Assembly: GCA_020445415.1 (NCBI GenBank)
Contig: JAGRGP010000008.1
Coordinates: 1 to 32,698 of the forward strand
Reading direction: 5' to 3'
DNA from: Gammaproteobacteria bacterium
GTDB taxonomy: Bacteria; Pseudomonadota; Gammaproteobacteria; Chromatiales; Chromatiaceae
DNA: 32,698 bases
In this document: piece by piece, positions 15,294 through 24,112 of the stretch
How the letters are laid out: each line of letters opens with the position of its first letter
How positions within the stretch are numbered: position 1 is the first letter of the stretch
The notes under the pieces: model-generated
What the model was told of the DNA's origin: nothing
Seen by the model: only the letters and a program-made list of their open reading frames with translations
Databases searched by the model: none
Made by a program: the position numbers and the translations under genes

Positions 15294-15338
15294 GCAAGCA
15301 CGGGTAGGCGGGGCCAGTTCGGCCAGCACACAGTTGAA

Positions 15339-15360
15339 CTAGAACCTATTTCAAAATTGG
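15339..15360 (+). repeat. Second copy of the CTAGAACCTAT motif
   Basis: CTAGAACCTAT, then one base, then TCAA, matches the minus strand of 93-103 and its flank, with about 18 of 22 positions equal. It lies in the cfa-paaX intergenic gap. The two copies are in opposite orientation about 15 kb apart, as expected for ends or remnants of a dispersed element, though nothing between them looks like a transposon. Confidence 0.3.
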
Positions 15361-15434
15361 CGAACGACTTCGAGACCAGGAAAAACCGGCCGCCTCGTTA
15401 GTCCCCACGGCCGAGATTGTGGCACCATACTCCC

Positions 15435-16376
15435 ATGAGTAGAGTAACCTTTCCGGCGCGTTGCCGGGAAATCGCGGCGCGACTGCATGTCAATCCTCCC
15501 GGCCGCACGCCGTCCCTGATCGCCACCCTGTTTGGCGACGTCGTGGAGGCTTATGGGGGGGAAATCTGGCTGGGCAGCCTAAGCCGGTTACTTGCACCGT
15601 TCGGAATCAGTGAGCGGTTGGTCCGGACTTCCGTTCACCGGCTTGCCAAGGAAGGATTTCTGGAAGCCACACGGTTGGGCCGACGTAGCTTCTACCGGCT
15701 AAGCCGATCCGCGCTCGATCAGGTAGAGCGGTTCGAACAGCGTATCTACTACTTCAGGGAGCCACCTTGGGACGGTAAATGGCGGTTGATTTTCACCGGC
15801 ACCCGGGGTGTGAGTAGCGGGCAGCGGGCCGAGCTTCGTAAACAGCTGAACTGGCTCGGCTTCGGGACAATCGCGCCCAATGTATATGGCCATCCCAGTG
15901 CCTCTCTGGAACCGGTCGATCAGTTATTCCGAGAGCTGAAGATTGCTGACCAGGTGGTCATTATGCTGGCGACCAACCACCACCAGATTCACGGGCTCGG
16001 TACCCAGGAGATGATCCGCCAGTGCTTTGACATCACAGGGCTGGAGCAGCGTTATCAGACGTTTAACAACCGCTACCGCCCCCTGGCGGACTCACCGGAG
16101 GACTGCTGCCAAATCGCCGACGTGGATCCGGAACACGCCTTCGTGGTGCGTACCCTGTTAATCCACGAGTACCGGCGGATACTGCTCTACGATCCTGGTG
16201 TTCCAGCCCGCTTGCTCCCCGACGGGTGGAGCGGAATCGAGGCTCAACGCCTCTGTGCCAAGCTCTACCAGGCCCTGGCCCCCCCATCGGACCGTTATAT
16301 CCGGGACTGGGGAGCAAACAGGCACGGCCCCTTCCAAGTAGCGGATCGCCGCCATAGCGGCCGTTTTCAAACCTAA
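15435..16376 (+). CDS. paaX: PaaX, phenylacetyl-CoA-responsive repressor
   Basis: This 313-residue transcription factor usually represses phenylacetate catabolic genes and is released by phenylacetyl-CoA. The N-terminal winged helix is recognisable from PSLIATLFGDVV through ISERLVRTSVHRLAKEGFL to RRSFYRL (about residues 27-95), and PPWDGKWRLIFTG opens the effector domain. The ATG at 15435 is chosen over an upstream in-frame TTG because it fits the family N-terminus and length (about 300-320). The gene faces the paaE end of the catabolic operon, with only 21 bases between the two stops. Its likely target is the AT-rich palindromic region at 22317-22371. Confidence 0.93.
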   Translation: MSRVTFPARCREIAARLHVNPPGRTPSLIATLFGDVVEAYGGEIWLGSLSRLLAPFGISERLVRTSVHRLAKEGFLEATRLGRRSFYRLSRSALDQVERFEQRIYYFREPPWDGKWRLIFTGTRGVSSGQRAELRKQLNWLGFGTIAPNVYGHPSASLEPVDQLFRELKIADQVVIMLATNHHQIHGLGTQEMIRQCFDITGLEQRYQTFNNRYRPLADSPEDCCQIADVDPEHAFVVRTLLIHEYRRILLYDPGVPARLLPDGWSGIEAQRLCAKLYQALAPPSDRYIRDWGANRHGPFQVADRRHSGRFQT

Positions 16377-16397
16377 CTCCCGATTCATCCACAGGTA

Positions 16398-17495
16398 TCA
16401 GCGCTGGTCGAAATCCACTACCACTTGACGAGATACCGGGTGAGCCTGACAGGTTAGTATAAACCCTGCCTCGATCTCTCGCGGCTGCAACCCATGGGTG
16501 ATGTCCATATCCACGCGGCCCTGCACCAGCCGCGCCTTACAGGTTGAACAGACTCCGGCCTTGCAGGCGTAGGGCAATACAAGCCCCTGATGCAACCCCG
16601 CATCCAAGATGTTTTCCCCGGCCATTGCCAACGGAAAACGCGTAGCGCGGCCATCGGCGACCAACGTGATTTCACTGCTCTCCGTCTCCCCATGCGCGGC
16701 TACCCGTTGTTGGGCCTTTTCGAGCATCCTCCGTGAATCCTCGGAGGAGCTGGCGAACAGCTCGTAGTGAATCTGGGAATCCGCGAGCCCTTCCATGCGA
16801 AACCCCCGGGATACCTCGGACATCATCGCTTCCGGCCCGCAGATAAAGGCATGATCGGTGGCCCGGATATCGATAAGCCCATGCCGGGCGAGTTGATATC
16901 CCTTCCGGTTGTCGATAATTCCATTGAGCAAGTCGCTGCCTTGATCTTCATCGCTGAGGATATTGATCCAGTGTAAGCGCGCCAGGTAGCGGTTCTTAAG
17001 AAACCCCAGCTCCTCCCGGAACATGATGGAACCGGTGCGTCGGTTACCGTATATCAGCGTCACCTGGCTACGTGGCTCGGTAGCAAGAATAGACTTGATG
17101 ATAGAGAGGATAGGCGTGATACCGCTGCCCACTGCCAAGCACATATAGCGCCTTTCATGGCGTGGGTCCAATGGAGAGTAAAACGTGCCCTGGGGGGGCA
17201 TGACCTCGACGACTTGGCCCGCTTTGAAGTAATCGTTGGCGTGGTTGGAGAACCGCCCCCCCCTGACCCGCTTGATACCCACTCGCAGGCTGTCTTCGTT
17301 GATTCCCGAACAGATCGAATAGGAGCGCCGCACCGCCTCGCCATCAATCGTTGCCTGCAGCGTCAAGAACTGCCCCTGCACAAACTTGAAGGTTTCTCGC
17401 CAGATGTCGGGCACCTCAAAGGTTATGCAGATGGCCGTCTCAGTCTCCGGGCGCACGCATCGGATGGTCAAGGGGTAAAATTCGGTATCCGGCAT
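16398..17495 (-). CDS. paaE: PaaE, reductase of the phenylacetyl-CoA epoxidase
   Basis: This 365-residue electron-transfer subunit moves electrons from NADPH through FAD and a [2Fe-2S] cluster to the PaaA di-iron site. The N-terminal ferredoxin-reductase part has the FAD motif RSYS (57-60). The NAD(P)H region has AVGSGITPILS and FICGPEAMM. The C-terminal plant-type ferredoxin has Cys311, Cys316, Cys319 and Cys349 in CKAGVCSTC and LTCQ. Length matches the family (about 356). It is the last gene of paaZABCDE, 44 bases after paaD, and converges with paaX. Confidence 0.96.
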   Translation of the reverse strand: MPDTEFYPLTIRCVRPETETAICITFEVPDIWRETFKFVQGQFLTLQATIDGEAVRRSYSICSGINEDSLRVGIKRVRGGRFSNHANDYFKAGQVVEVMPPQGTFYSPLDPRHERRYMCLAVGSGITPILSIIKSILATEPRSQVTLIYGNRRTGSIMFREELGFLKNRYLARLHWINILSDEDQGSDLLNGIIDNRKGYQLARHGLIDIRATDHAFICGPEAMMSEVSRGFRMEGLADSQIHYELFASSSEDSRRMLEKAQQRVAAHGETESSEITLVADGRATRFPLAMAGENILDAGLHQGLVLPYACKAGVCSTCKARLVQGRVDMDITHGLQPREIEAGFILTCQAHPVSRQVVVDFDQR

Positions 17496-17539
17496 CGGTT
17501 GCTATTTCCATGGCGGGCGCGGCGCCCCCAGAAAGGCAT

Positions 17540-18109
17540 TCATAGCCGCTTGAAGTAGTCAAAAGGCTCACTGCACTGGTTGCAGCGGAACAACGCCTTG
17601 CAGGGAGTGGATCCAAATTCGCTGATCAAACCGGTCTCCCGCGAGCCGCAGTGGGGGCATCTCACACCTTGGCGAGGGAGCAAACCTGCTACATCCAATT
17701 CGCCGTCTTCGGGCGGGGCTATCCCCCAGGCCCGCATCTTTTCCATCCCTTCGCGGGAGATCCAATCGCCGCCCCAGGCTGGTGTCAGCTCGGTCCTGAC
17801 ATCGATCTCCGCCACCCCGGCGCCGCGCAACAAGGATTTGATCTCTGCCTCGATCGACTCCATCGCCGGACAACCCGAGTAGGTGGGAGAAAGCACCACC
17901 ACCACCTTATCTCCGCTGCGCCGCACATCCCTCAGCATTCCCATCTCCCAGATACTCAGGAGTGGAAGTTCGGGATCGTGAACCCGGTCTAATAGATTCC
18001 ACAGACCCGCCTCGGGAGACCCCGCCCGACGCTGTTCGAGGTACTGCCTGGGACTCGACTCCCGAATGTTTGGTCCTGCGTTCGTCACCAACAGCACCCG
18101 GGATAGCAT
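17540..18109 (-). CDS. paaD: PaaD, Fe-S or metal maturation factor of the epoxidase
   Basis: PaaD belongs to the MIP18/SufT-like (DUF59) family and is needed for epoxidase function, probably in iron-sulfur cluster or metal assembly. The DUF59 core reads VHDPELPLLSIWEMGMLRDV with SPTYSGCPAME. A C-terminal zinc ribbon has CPHC and CNQC. The start is uncertain. The ATG at 18109 (chosen, 189 residues) overlaps paaC by 25 bases. A GTG at 18088 overlaps the paaC stop as GTGA (182 residues) and would give the tighter coupling. Neither has a strong Shine-Dalgarno, so coupling to paaC is likely. E. coli PaaD is about 165 residues. Confidence 0.93.
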   Translation of the reverse strand: MLSRVLLVTNAGPNIRESSPRQYLEQRRAGSPEAGLWNLLDRVHDPELPLLSIWEMGMLRDVRRSGDKVVVVLSPTYSGCPAMESIEAEIKSLLRGAGVAEIDVRTELTPAWGGDWISREGMEKMRAWGIAPPEDGELDVAGLLPRQGVRCPHCGSRETGLISEFGSTPCKALFRCNQCSEPFDYFKRL

Positions 18110-18852
18110 CGGTGAATGTATTGGAGTTCGGTGAGCAGGTGGCCCAGGCTTTCGGTGTGATAGCCATCCCTCCCACCGCGCACCGCCCAATCGTCTCCCG
18201 GAATCTCGAGCGTTGCTTCGTCGAGAACACGGCTGACCGCCTGGTACCATGCTGGCCTCAGCATTCGGTTGTCCACCGCGACCCCGCGTGCCGCGAGACG
18301 CTGCTCGAGCGGATCCACATCGAATAGCTCATGGGTATAGCCCCACAGTTCGTTCACCGCCTTCTGAGTGCGGCTGTGACTTTCCCGGGTCCCATCACCG
18401 AGCCGCAAGACCCACTCCCGGCTGCGCCGCAGATGATAGCGGGTCTCCTTTGCCGTCTTGGCGGCAATTGCGGCAAGCTGCGGATCTTCCGAGGTTCCCA
18501 ACCCGGCCAGAAAGCCGGTATTGTACAGATCGACAAATAACTGACGTACTTGCGAAAAGGCAAAGTCACCACGAGGCAACTCGTAGATCAGCAAATTAGT
18601 GAACTCGCGCTCGTTGCGCCGATAGGCAAAATGATCCTCGTCACGGCCGTCTCGCGCCAGATCGGCGGCGTAACGATAGTACATGCGTGCCCGGCCAAGA
18701 AAGTCCAGCGCCACATTAGCGTAGGCGATATCCTCTTCGAGAAAGGGACCGTTGCTCACCCACTCCGAGATCCGCTGGCCGAGCACCAGTGCGTCATCTC
18801 CCAGTCGCACCGCGTAAGCCAGGATGTCGTCTGAATCCTGTCGGTCGATCAT
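18085..18852 (-). CDS. paaC: PaaC, structural subunit of the phenylacetyl-CoA epoxidase
   Basis: This 255-residue ferritin-like subunit pairs with PaaA and lacks a working di-iron centre in the characterised complex. Family segments are clear: LGDDALVLGQRISEW near the N-terminus, DEDHFAYRRNEREFTNLLIYE in the middle, ETRYHLRRSREWVLRLGDGT, and a C-terminal YIHRCYPGCCW that matches the usual YPG-x-x-W ending. The ATG at 18852 lies ten bases after paaB. The Shine-Dalgarno is weak, consistent with coupling. The 3' end overlaps paaD. Confidence 0.95.
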   Translation of the reverse strand: MIDRQDSDDILAYAVRLGDDALVLGQRISEWVSNGPFLEEDIAYANVALDFLGRARMYYRYAADLARDGRDEDHFAYRRNEREFTNLLIYELPRGDFAFSQVRQLFVDLYNTGFLAGLGTSEDPQLAAIAAKTAKETRYHLRRSREWVLRLGDGTRESHSRTQKAVNELWGYTHELFDVDPLEQRLAARGVAVDNRMLRPAWYQAVSRVLDEATLEIPGDDWAVRGGRDGYHTESLGHLLTELQYIHRCYPGCCW

Positions 18853-18862
18853 TACCGGCGCG

Positions 18863-19150
18863 TTACATGTTGTCTACCGGGTCCGGCAATCGATAGTAGG
18901 TTGCCAGCCGGTAAGGTTTGTCTTCGGAAGGGTCAATAAAACTTTCCACATCCTCTTCCTGAGAGGCGCAAATGTCGGTTGAGCGAACCACCCAAATACT
19001 CACTCCCTCTCCGCGCCGGGTATAGCAATCCCTCGCATACTCCAGCGCTTGGGCATGATCCTGGGCATGCAAACTTCCCACATGCTTGTGATCCAGACCT
19101 CGCCTGGGTCGCACGAATACCTCGAACAATTCCAGTGTCTCACGGGTCAC
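18863..19150 (-). CDS. paaB: PaaB, small bridging subunit of the epoxidase
   Basis: This 95-residue subunit links two PaaAC halves of the complex. The start is the GTG at 19150 (MTRETLELFEVFVR), because GGAGGAGGAG lies six bases upstream and the resulting length equals E. coli PaaB. An in-frame TTG 18 bases upstream would consume that ribosome-binding site. The family core HKHVGSLHAQD, TRRGEGVSIWVV and the ending YRLPDPVDNM are all present. It starts 24 bases after paaA and ends ten bases before paaC. Confidence 0.95.
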   Translation of the reverse strand: MTRETLELFEVFVRPRRGLDHKHVGSLHAQDHAQALEYARDCYTRRGEGVSIWVVRSTDICASQEEDVESFIDPSEDKPYRLATYYRLPDPVDNM

Positions 19151-19174
19151 CTTAGGCTCCTCCTCCAATACCTG

Positions 19175-20134
19175 CTAGTCCGGATCTTGGCAGTCTCGTT
19201 GCCGCTGCTTTTCCTGGTAAGCGGCCAGCGCATCCCTGACCCACTCTCCCTCTTGGTGGGCCCTGATGTGGTGCTGCAAACGCTGTCGATTGCAGTGACC
19301 GTTACCGTTGATCACGCTGTAGAACTCATGCCAGTCGATTTCTCCATGATCGTAGTGACCACGCGACTCGTTCCAAGAAATATCCCGGTCCGGATGGTCC
19401 AGCCCCAGAAACTCGATCTGGGGCACCGTCTGGTCGATAAACTTCTGTCGCAATGCGTCATTTGTCTCGCGCTTGATCTTCCACCGCATGGACTGGGCGG
19501 AGTGAGCGGACTCCCCATCGTGGGGGCCGAACATCATAAGTGCCGGCCAATAGAACCGATTCAGGGAATCCTGGGCCATCTGCCGCTGCTCATCGCTGCC
19601 TCGGGCCAAGGCAAGCATGATTTCGTAACCCTGGCGCTGATGAAAGCTCTCCTCCTTGCAAATACGGATCATGCCCCGGGCGTAAGGCCCATAGGAAGTG
19701 CGTTGCAGGGAAACCTGGTTGCAAATAGCCGCTCCGTCGACCAACCAACCGATGGCTCCCACGTCGCCCCAGGTTTGGGTGGGATAGTTGAAAATAGAGG
19801 CATACTTTGCGGCTCCCGACTGTAATGCCTCGATCAGCTCCAAGCGGCTAATCCCCAAGGTCTCGGAGGCACTGTACAGGTAGAGCCCGTGTCCCGCCTC
19901 ATCCTGAACCTTGGAAAGTAAGATCAGTTTGCGGCGCAGCGAGGGTGCACGGGTGATATAGTTACCCTCCGGTTGCATACCGATCACCTCCGAATGGGCA
20001 TGCTGAGAGATCTGTCGGATCAGATTTTCCCGGTAAGCATCAGGCATCCAGTCCTTGGGTTCAATCTTGATATCGTCATCAATGCGCTGCTGAAATTGGC
20101 GTTCCAATTCCGCTTGGTCACTGTTACCGCCCAT
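19175..20134 (-). CDS. paaA: PaaA, catalytic di-iron oxygenase subunit
   Basis: This 319-residue catalytic subunit epoxidises the aromatic ring of phenylacetyl-CoA. Di-iron ligand motifs are intact: the Glu/His cluster [15 protein letters not shown] (first half), [12 protein letters not shown] (second half), and the upstream [10 protein letters not shown] segment that contributes the first Glu. The ATG at 20134 is preceded by GGAG at eight bases. Length agrees with E. coli PaaA (309). It follows paaZ by 91 bases and begins the epoxidase genes of the operon. Confidence 0.96.
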   Translation of the reverse strand: MGGNSDQAELERQFQQRIDDDIKIEPKDWMPDAYRENLIRQISQHAHSEVIGMQPEGNYITRAPSLRRKLILLSKVQDEAGHGLYLYSASETLGISRLELIEALQSGAAKYASIFNYPTQTWGDVGAIGWLVDGAAICNQVSLQRTSYGPYARGMIRICKEESFHQRQGYEIMLALARGSDEQRQMAQDSLNRFYWPALMMFGPHDGESAHSAQSMRWKIKRETNDALRQKFIDQTVPQIEFLGLDHPDRDISWNESRGHYDHGEIDWHEFYSVINGNGHCNRQRLQHHIRAHQEGEWVRDALAAYQEKQRQRDCQDPD

Positions 20135-20225
20135 TCGCCATCTCCGCTTCCCAAACGATCATGCCTCCGCTCCCGCGGCTCAGTGGATGTCGCCTAATCT
20201 CTGGTGGGGATGCCTATTCCGCCCC

Positions 20226-22253
20226 TCAATGCTTTGCCACCAGGGTCAACACATCATAAGTTGCCACCAATACCCCAGCCTGATTGAACACTTGACAATC
20301 CCAGCGTACCTCACCGTAGTCTTCGGTTTCCCGGGGGGTAATTTGTTTACAGGTAAACCGTACCTGGATTTCGTCCCCTGGAGCAACCGGCGCCAGAAAC
20401 CGCAGATTTTCCAGACCGTAGTTTGCCAGCACCGGACCCGGAGCTGGATCGACGAACAGGCCCGCTGCCGCCGAAACAATAAAATAGCCATGGGCTACCC
20501 GCCCTTCGAAGAAGGGATTGGCACGCGCCGCTGCCTCATCCATATGAGCATAGAAGCGGTCACCGCTGAGTTTGGCGAAATGTTCAATGTCCGCCAACGT
20601 GAGTTGCCGTTTGCCGGTCAAAATACTTTCACCTACCTCGAGCTCACCCAACCTTTTACGAAATGGATGGCCCGGTTTGGTCAGGGGCTCTGCTCCCCTG
20701 ATCCATTTTCCGGTTATTCGGGAGAGCGTTGTCGGGGATCCCTGCAAGGCATTGCGCTGCATATAGTGCAACACACCGCGAATACCTCCCATTTCCTCCC
20801 CTCCCCCCGCCCGTCCGGGCCCCCCGTGAATCAACCCGGGCAATGGAGAGCCATGACCCGTCGATTCGGCGGCGCAGTCTCGGTTGACGATTAGAACGCG
20901 GCCATGCCAAGCGCCTATCCCCAGAACCAGCTGGCGGGAAAATTCGTCATCGCCGGTGAAGATTGAACCCACCAGGCTTCCCTGACCCCGATTGGCCAAC
21001 TCGATGGCCTGAGCCCCATCGTCGTAAGGAACAATCGTAGTGACCGGTCCAAAGGCCTCGATGTCATGAACTTGGCTGTTTTCGAAAGGACTGTCGCAAT
21101 AGAGCACCACCGGGGCAAAAAAGGCCCCCTGCCGTGCCAGCGGTCCCTCGGGCAATTGGGTGGCCGCACCATCGTAAACGATCCTCGCTCCCTGGGCGAT
21201 CCGATTCACACGCTCCCGGACTTCGCTGCACTGTGCACGGCTGGCCAGTGCCCCCATGGAGACCCCCGGAATCCAGGGATCGCCGATCACCAGGTTCCGC
21301 AGGCGCGCTTCAAGCGCCTCGATAACCGGTTGGACAAAGGCCCGGGGAACCAGCGCGCGGCGGATGGCGGTGCATTTTTGGCCGCACTTAACGGTCATCT
21401 CGCGTACCACCTCGGCTATGTACAGATCAAACTCCGGAGTGCCCGGTTGGGCATCCGGCCCCAAGACCGAAGCATTGAGCGAATCGGCTTCCATTGTGAA
21501 GCGAATCGAGTGCCGGAGTAGCGCCGGATGCCGGCGGAGCATGAGGCCGGTACCGGAAGAACCGGTAAAGGTGACCGCATCCTGGGCGGAGAGGTGGTCA
21601 AGCAGATCTCCGATGCTACCGCAAATCAGTTGCAGAGAGCCCTTTGGCAGAATCCCAGACTCGAGGATCCGGCGCGCCATCAGCTCGGTAAGATAGGCGG
21701 TTTGGCTAGCCGGTTTGACGATGCACGGCATGCCCGCGATGAAGCTGGGAGCCAGCTTTTCCAACATCCCCCAACATGGAAAGTTAAAGGCATTGATGTG
21801 CACGGCCACGCCGGTCATGGGCGTATAGATGTGCTGCCCCACAAAGGTACCGTTTTTGGAGAGCGGTTCCGGTTCGCCATCGACATAGACGTGGCTGTTC
21901 GGCAGCTCCCTGCGTCCCTTGCCTGAATAGGCGAACAGGGTAGCGATGCCTCCTTCGATATCGATCCAGGAATCATCCCGGGTAGCGCCGGTTTCTCGGG
22001 ACAGCCGGTAAAACTCTTCTTTGTGTTCCAAGAGATGTTGCGCCAGCGATTTCAGCAGCAATGCCCGCTGATGGAAGGTGAGCTCCCTCAGGGCCGGCCC
22101 ACCCACCTGCCGCCCAAAGGCGGCCACTTCGGAGAAATCAAATCCCTCGCTCGAGACCTCTGCCACCAAGCGACCATCCACTGCGCTGAGCAACGGAACC
22201 GGACGCCCTCGTCCCGCCTTCCAACACCCCTGAATGTAGCTGTGTAAACGCAT
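20226..22253 (-). CDS. paaZ: PaaZ, bifunctional oxepin-CoA hydrolase / aldehyde dehydrogenase
   Basis: This 675-residue enzyme hydrolyses oxepin-CoA (C-terminal R-hydratase/MaoC domain) and oxidises the resulting semialdehyde with NADP (N-terminal aldehyde dehydrogenase). The dehydrogenase has Glu255 in RFTMEADSLN and the nucleophile Cys294 in GQKCTA. The hydrolase dyad is Asp565-x4-His570 in DRFYAH, with PFFEGRVAHGYF behind it. The ATG at 22253 (MRLHSYIQG) aligns with the usual PaaZ start; an upstream TTG would add six residues. Both domains are complete, so ring opening can go through to 3-oxo-5,6-dehydrosuberyl-CoA. It is the first gene of the minus-strand operon, downstream of the palindromic AT-rich region. 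Confidence 0.96.
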   Translation of the reverse strand: MRLHSYIQGCWKAGRGRPVPLLSAVDGRLVAEVSSEGFDFSEVAAFGRQVGGPALRELTFHQRALLLKSLAQHLLEHKEEFYRLSRETGATRDDSWIDIEGGIATLFAYSGKGRRELPNSHVYVDGEPEPLSKNGTFVGQHIYTPMTGVAVHINAFNFPCWGMLEKLAPSFIAGMPCIVKPASQTAYLTELMARRILESGILPKGSLQLICGSIGDLLDHLSAQDAVTFTGSSGTGLMLRRHPALLRHSIRFTMEADSLNASVLGPDAQPGTPEFDLYIAEVVREMTVKCGQKCTAIRRALVPRAFVQPVIEALEARLRNLVIGDPWIPGVSMGALASRAQCSEVRERVNRIAQGARIVYDGAATQLPEGPLARQGAFFAPVVLYCDSPFENSQVHDIEAFGPVTTIVPYDDGAQAIELANRGQGSLVGSIFTGDDEFSRQLVLGIGAWHGRVLIVNRDCAAESTGHGSPLPGLIHGGPGRAGGGEEMGGIRGVLHYMQRNALQGSPTTLSRITGKWIRGAEPLTKPGHPFRKRLGELEVGESILTGKRQLTLADIEHFAKLSGDRFYAHMDEAAARANPFFEGRVAHGYFIVSAAAGLFVDPAPGPVLANYGLENLRFLAPVAPGDEIQVRFTCKQITPRETEDYGEVRWDCQVFNQAGVLVATYDVLTLVAKH

Positions 22254-22316
22254 CCCCAGCCCTTTTTCCAAGCCCGTCCTTGCCCATGAATAACTTCCCG
22301 ATCACCGGAAGCCCGC

Positions 22317-22371
22317 TATCATTATGATACATAATCTAATAAATGTTATATTTTTTGTAACACTTTAGATT
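22317..22371. promoter_or_regulatory. AT-rich divergent control region with nested palindromes, likely paa operator/promoter
   Basis: The region lies between the divergent paaZ and DUF2889 genes. A perfect 13-bp palindrome TATCATTATGATA spans 22317-22329. Next to it are nested inverted repeats: AATCTAA (22333-22339) with TTAGATT (22365-22371), and inside them TGTTA (22344-22348) with TAACA (22358-22362). On the minus strand, GTTACA, 17 bases, TAGATT gives a sigma-70-like promoter toward paaZ. On the plus strand, TGTTATATT is an extended -10 toward DUF2889. PaaX is the natural candidate binder, but the sites do not obviously match the E. coli PaaX consensus, so another regulator is possible. 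Confidence 0.5.
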
Positions 22372-22456
22372 GCCGAAAACCGGAGGGTTGTATTACCTGA
22401 CTCCATTCCGGGATCGACTATCAACCCAAAACTGCAACCTTTCAGGATCGACATAC

Positions 22457-23014
22457 ATGCCGTTAGCAACACCCCAGCCAAGAAGACATCTGCATACCCG
22501 AACCATCACCTGCGAGGGTTTTCTCCGGGATGACGGATTATGGGACATCGAGGCCCGACTGGTCGATGTAAAAACCTACCCGTTTCCGAACGAGTTCCGG
22601 GGCGGCAGTATTCCCCCCGGAGAACCGATGCATGACCTGCTGCTGCGGGTAACCCTAGACCTTGACCTGGTAATCCACGCGATCGACGCCTCATCGGAGC
22701 ACTATCCCTACCGGGCTTGCAGCCGTGCCCCGGCCGCCATGCGCAGTTTAATCGGATTGCGGATTGGCGGTGGCTTTCTGAAGCGGGTCAAGGAGCGCAT
22801 TGGCGTTTCCCGTGGCTGTACCCACCTGATCGAGATGATGTCCACCATTGCCACCACCAGCTATCAAACCATGAACGCATTCATGGAAGAGAAAGCCCGC
22901 GCGGAAAGCCGACGGGAAAAACCCCACTACCTAGACAGCTGTATCGCCATGCGCTGCGACGGCGAGGTAGTCCGGCGGGAGTGGCCGGAATTCTTCACGG
23001 GCCCGAAGCCATAA
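22457..23014 (+). CDS. DUF2889 domain protein
   Basis: This 185-residue protein is of the DUF2889 family, which often accompanies aromatic acid degradation genes and has no known activity. The core runs from RTITCEGFLRDDGLWDIEARLVD through the central HAIDASSEHYPYRAC to GVSRGCTHLIEM; conserved His, Asp and Cys could bind metal or form a catalytic site. The ATG at 22457 is preferred over an in-frame start 29 codons upstream because AGGA lies nine bases before it and the family similarity begins just after. It is transcribed away from paaZ, sharing the control region, so it is probably co-regulated with phenylacetate catabolism. Confidence 0.85.
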   Translation: MPLATPQPRRHLHTRTITCEGFLRDDGLWDIEARLVDVKTYPFPNEFRGGSIPPGEPMHDLLLRVTLDLDLVIHAIDASSEHYPYRACSRAPAAMRSLIGLRIGGGFLKRVKERIGVSRGCTHLIEMMSTIATTSYQTMNAFMEEKARAESRREKPHYLDSCIAMRCDGEVVRREWPEFFTGPKP

Positions 23015-23104
23015 CCCCGCGCTTGGCAGCTGCCGGGCCGATGCTCGGAATACCGGATTCCCAGTCACACCCGGATTAGCCCACCGAATAAACACTAGCC
23101 GATG

Positions 23105-23848
23105 TCAATCCTCGCGCCGACTGCCCCGCAAGCCGGCCATCCAGCGGCACAACGAATCAACATGGCTCCCCCTCCAATAAACCTTACCGCAACCCTCGCA
23201 GCGGAAAAAGGTATCCAGAGTCTGCGCCACCCGAGGCGGCAGGCATCCCGCCAGTTTGGCCTTATCCACGCTTGTCAAACACCCGTTGCAGACGCTGCAA
23301 CGGGTGAACGGACGCAGCTTCGACTCCAATTGCAGTGCCTTGATCACTTCCGCCACTTGCTCCCGGGGGATACAGCTTCGTACCCAGTAGCCATGCGTCA
23401 GGCAACCGTGTTTCAAAATACCCCGATCACGGGTCAGGACAATACGCCTTTCGGCCAATGAAATCGCGACAATCTCCGAATCATCCAGGTTGTTGCGGTA
23501 GACCGTGTCGAACCCCAGTAACCGGAGATGGCGGGCCAACCTACCTAGATGGACATCCGCGACAAAGCGCGTTACCCGCAAAGGCGCGGGCCTGAGGCGT
23601 ATTACCGGCGAGATATCCAACCCCTCGAAGACCGGATATACCGCGACCCGCTCCCTCCCGCGCAGGAGATAGGAAAAGTTCACCGATTCACCATTAACCA
23701 GCAGCAGGTCTATCTCGGTATGGGGAACACCGATGGCTTCCACAGCATCCTTAATCGAAGGCTGCCCGGTAAACTGGTAGACAAAGCTTCGCTTACGAAA
23801 TTCACGGGCCACAAAATCATTGAGTTCCGCGTAGAGACGGATTTCCAC
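23105..23848 (-). CDS. Mut7-C RNase-domain protein with N-terminal ubiquitin-like domain
   Basis: This 247-residue protein starts at the GTG at 23848, where the ubiquitin-like part begins (EIRLYAELNDFV). The N-terminal beta-grasp domain (about 1-85, with DLLLVNGESVNFSYLLRGRERVAVYP) is ThiS/ubiquitin-like but lacks a Gly-Gly tail. The C-terminal Mut7-C domain is a PIN-like fold with acidic residues D99, D122-D123 and D141 (FVADVHLGRLARHLR, LTRDRG) and a zinc ribbon from Cys184, Cys187, Cys217 and Cys220. Family members are predicted RNases. The start is weakly supported, as no good Shine-Dalgarno is visible; an upstream TTG is possible. The 264 bases upstream of this start hold no recognisable domain. 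Confidence 0.85.
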   Translation of the reverse strand: MEIRLYAELNDFVAREFRKRSFVYQFTGQPSIKDAVEAIGVPHTEIDLLLVNGESVNFSYLLRGRERVAVYPVFEGLDISPVIRLRPAPLRVTRFVADVHLGRLARHLRLLGFDTVYRNNLDDSEIVAISLAERRIVLTRDRGILKHGCLTHGYWVRSCIPREQVAEVIKALQLESKLRPFTRCSVCNGCLTSVDKAKLAGCLPPRVAQTLDTFFRCEGCGKVYWRGSHVDSLCRWMAGLRGSRRED

Positions 23849-24112
23849 GGTACGGCGGAGTGCGGAATGATTCAACCGGTCCGGGCGGTCTCCCAGACCT
23901 GTCCACCAGGGGACACCGGGTTGAGCAAGGGTGGCCAATTTCCTACCCTCTCCCGTCAGGCTGGATGGATACAGTGCGATCCGGACAACAGCCCAGCCAT
24001 ACCTGCCCTCCCCGGGACAAGCCCCAACCCTCCCGATGGGCGCCGAACTTGGTTTGATAGAACAGGCACCGATCAGGCGAAAGCCGCAGTCCAATCCTAG
24101 CCGGGGTGCGTA

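Noticed and set aside
19049-19825. 258-residue plus-strand open frame
   Set aside because: It is antisense to paaA and paaB, whose motifs and starts are secure.
23849-24094. N-terminal extension of the Mut7-C protein by 82 residues
   Set aside because: The extension is low in family features; the ubiquitin-like domain starts right at the GTG at 23848.
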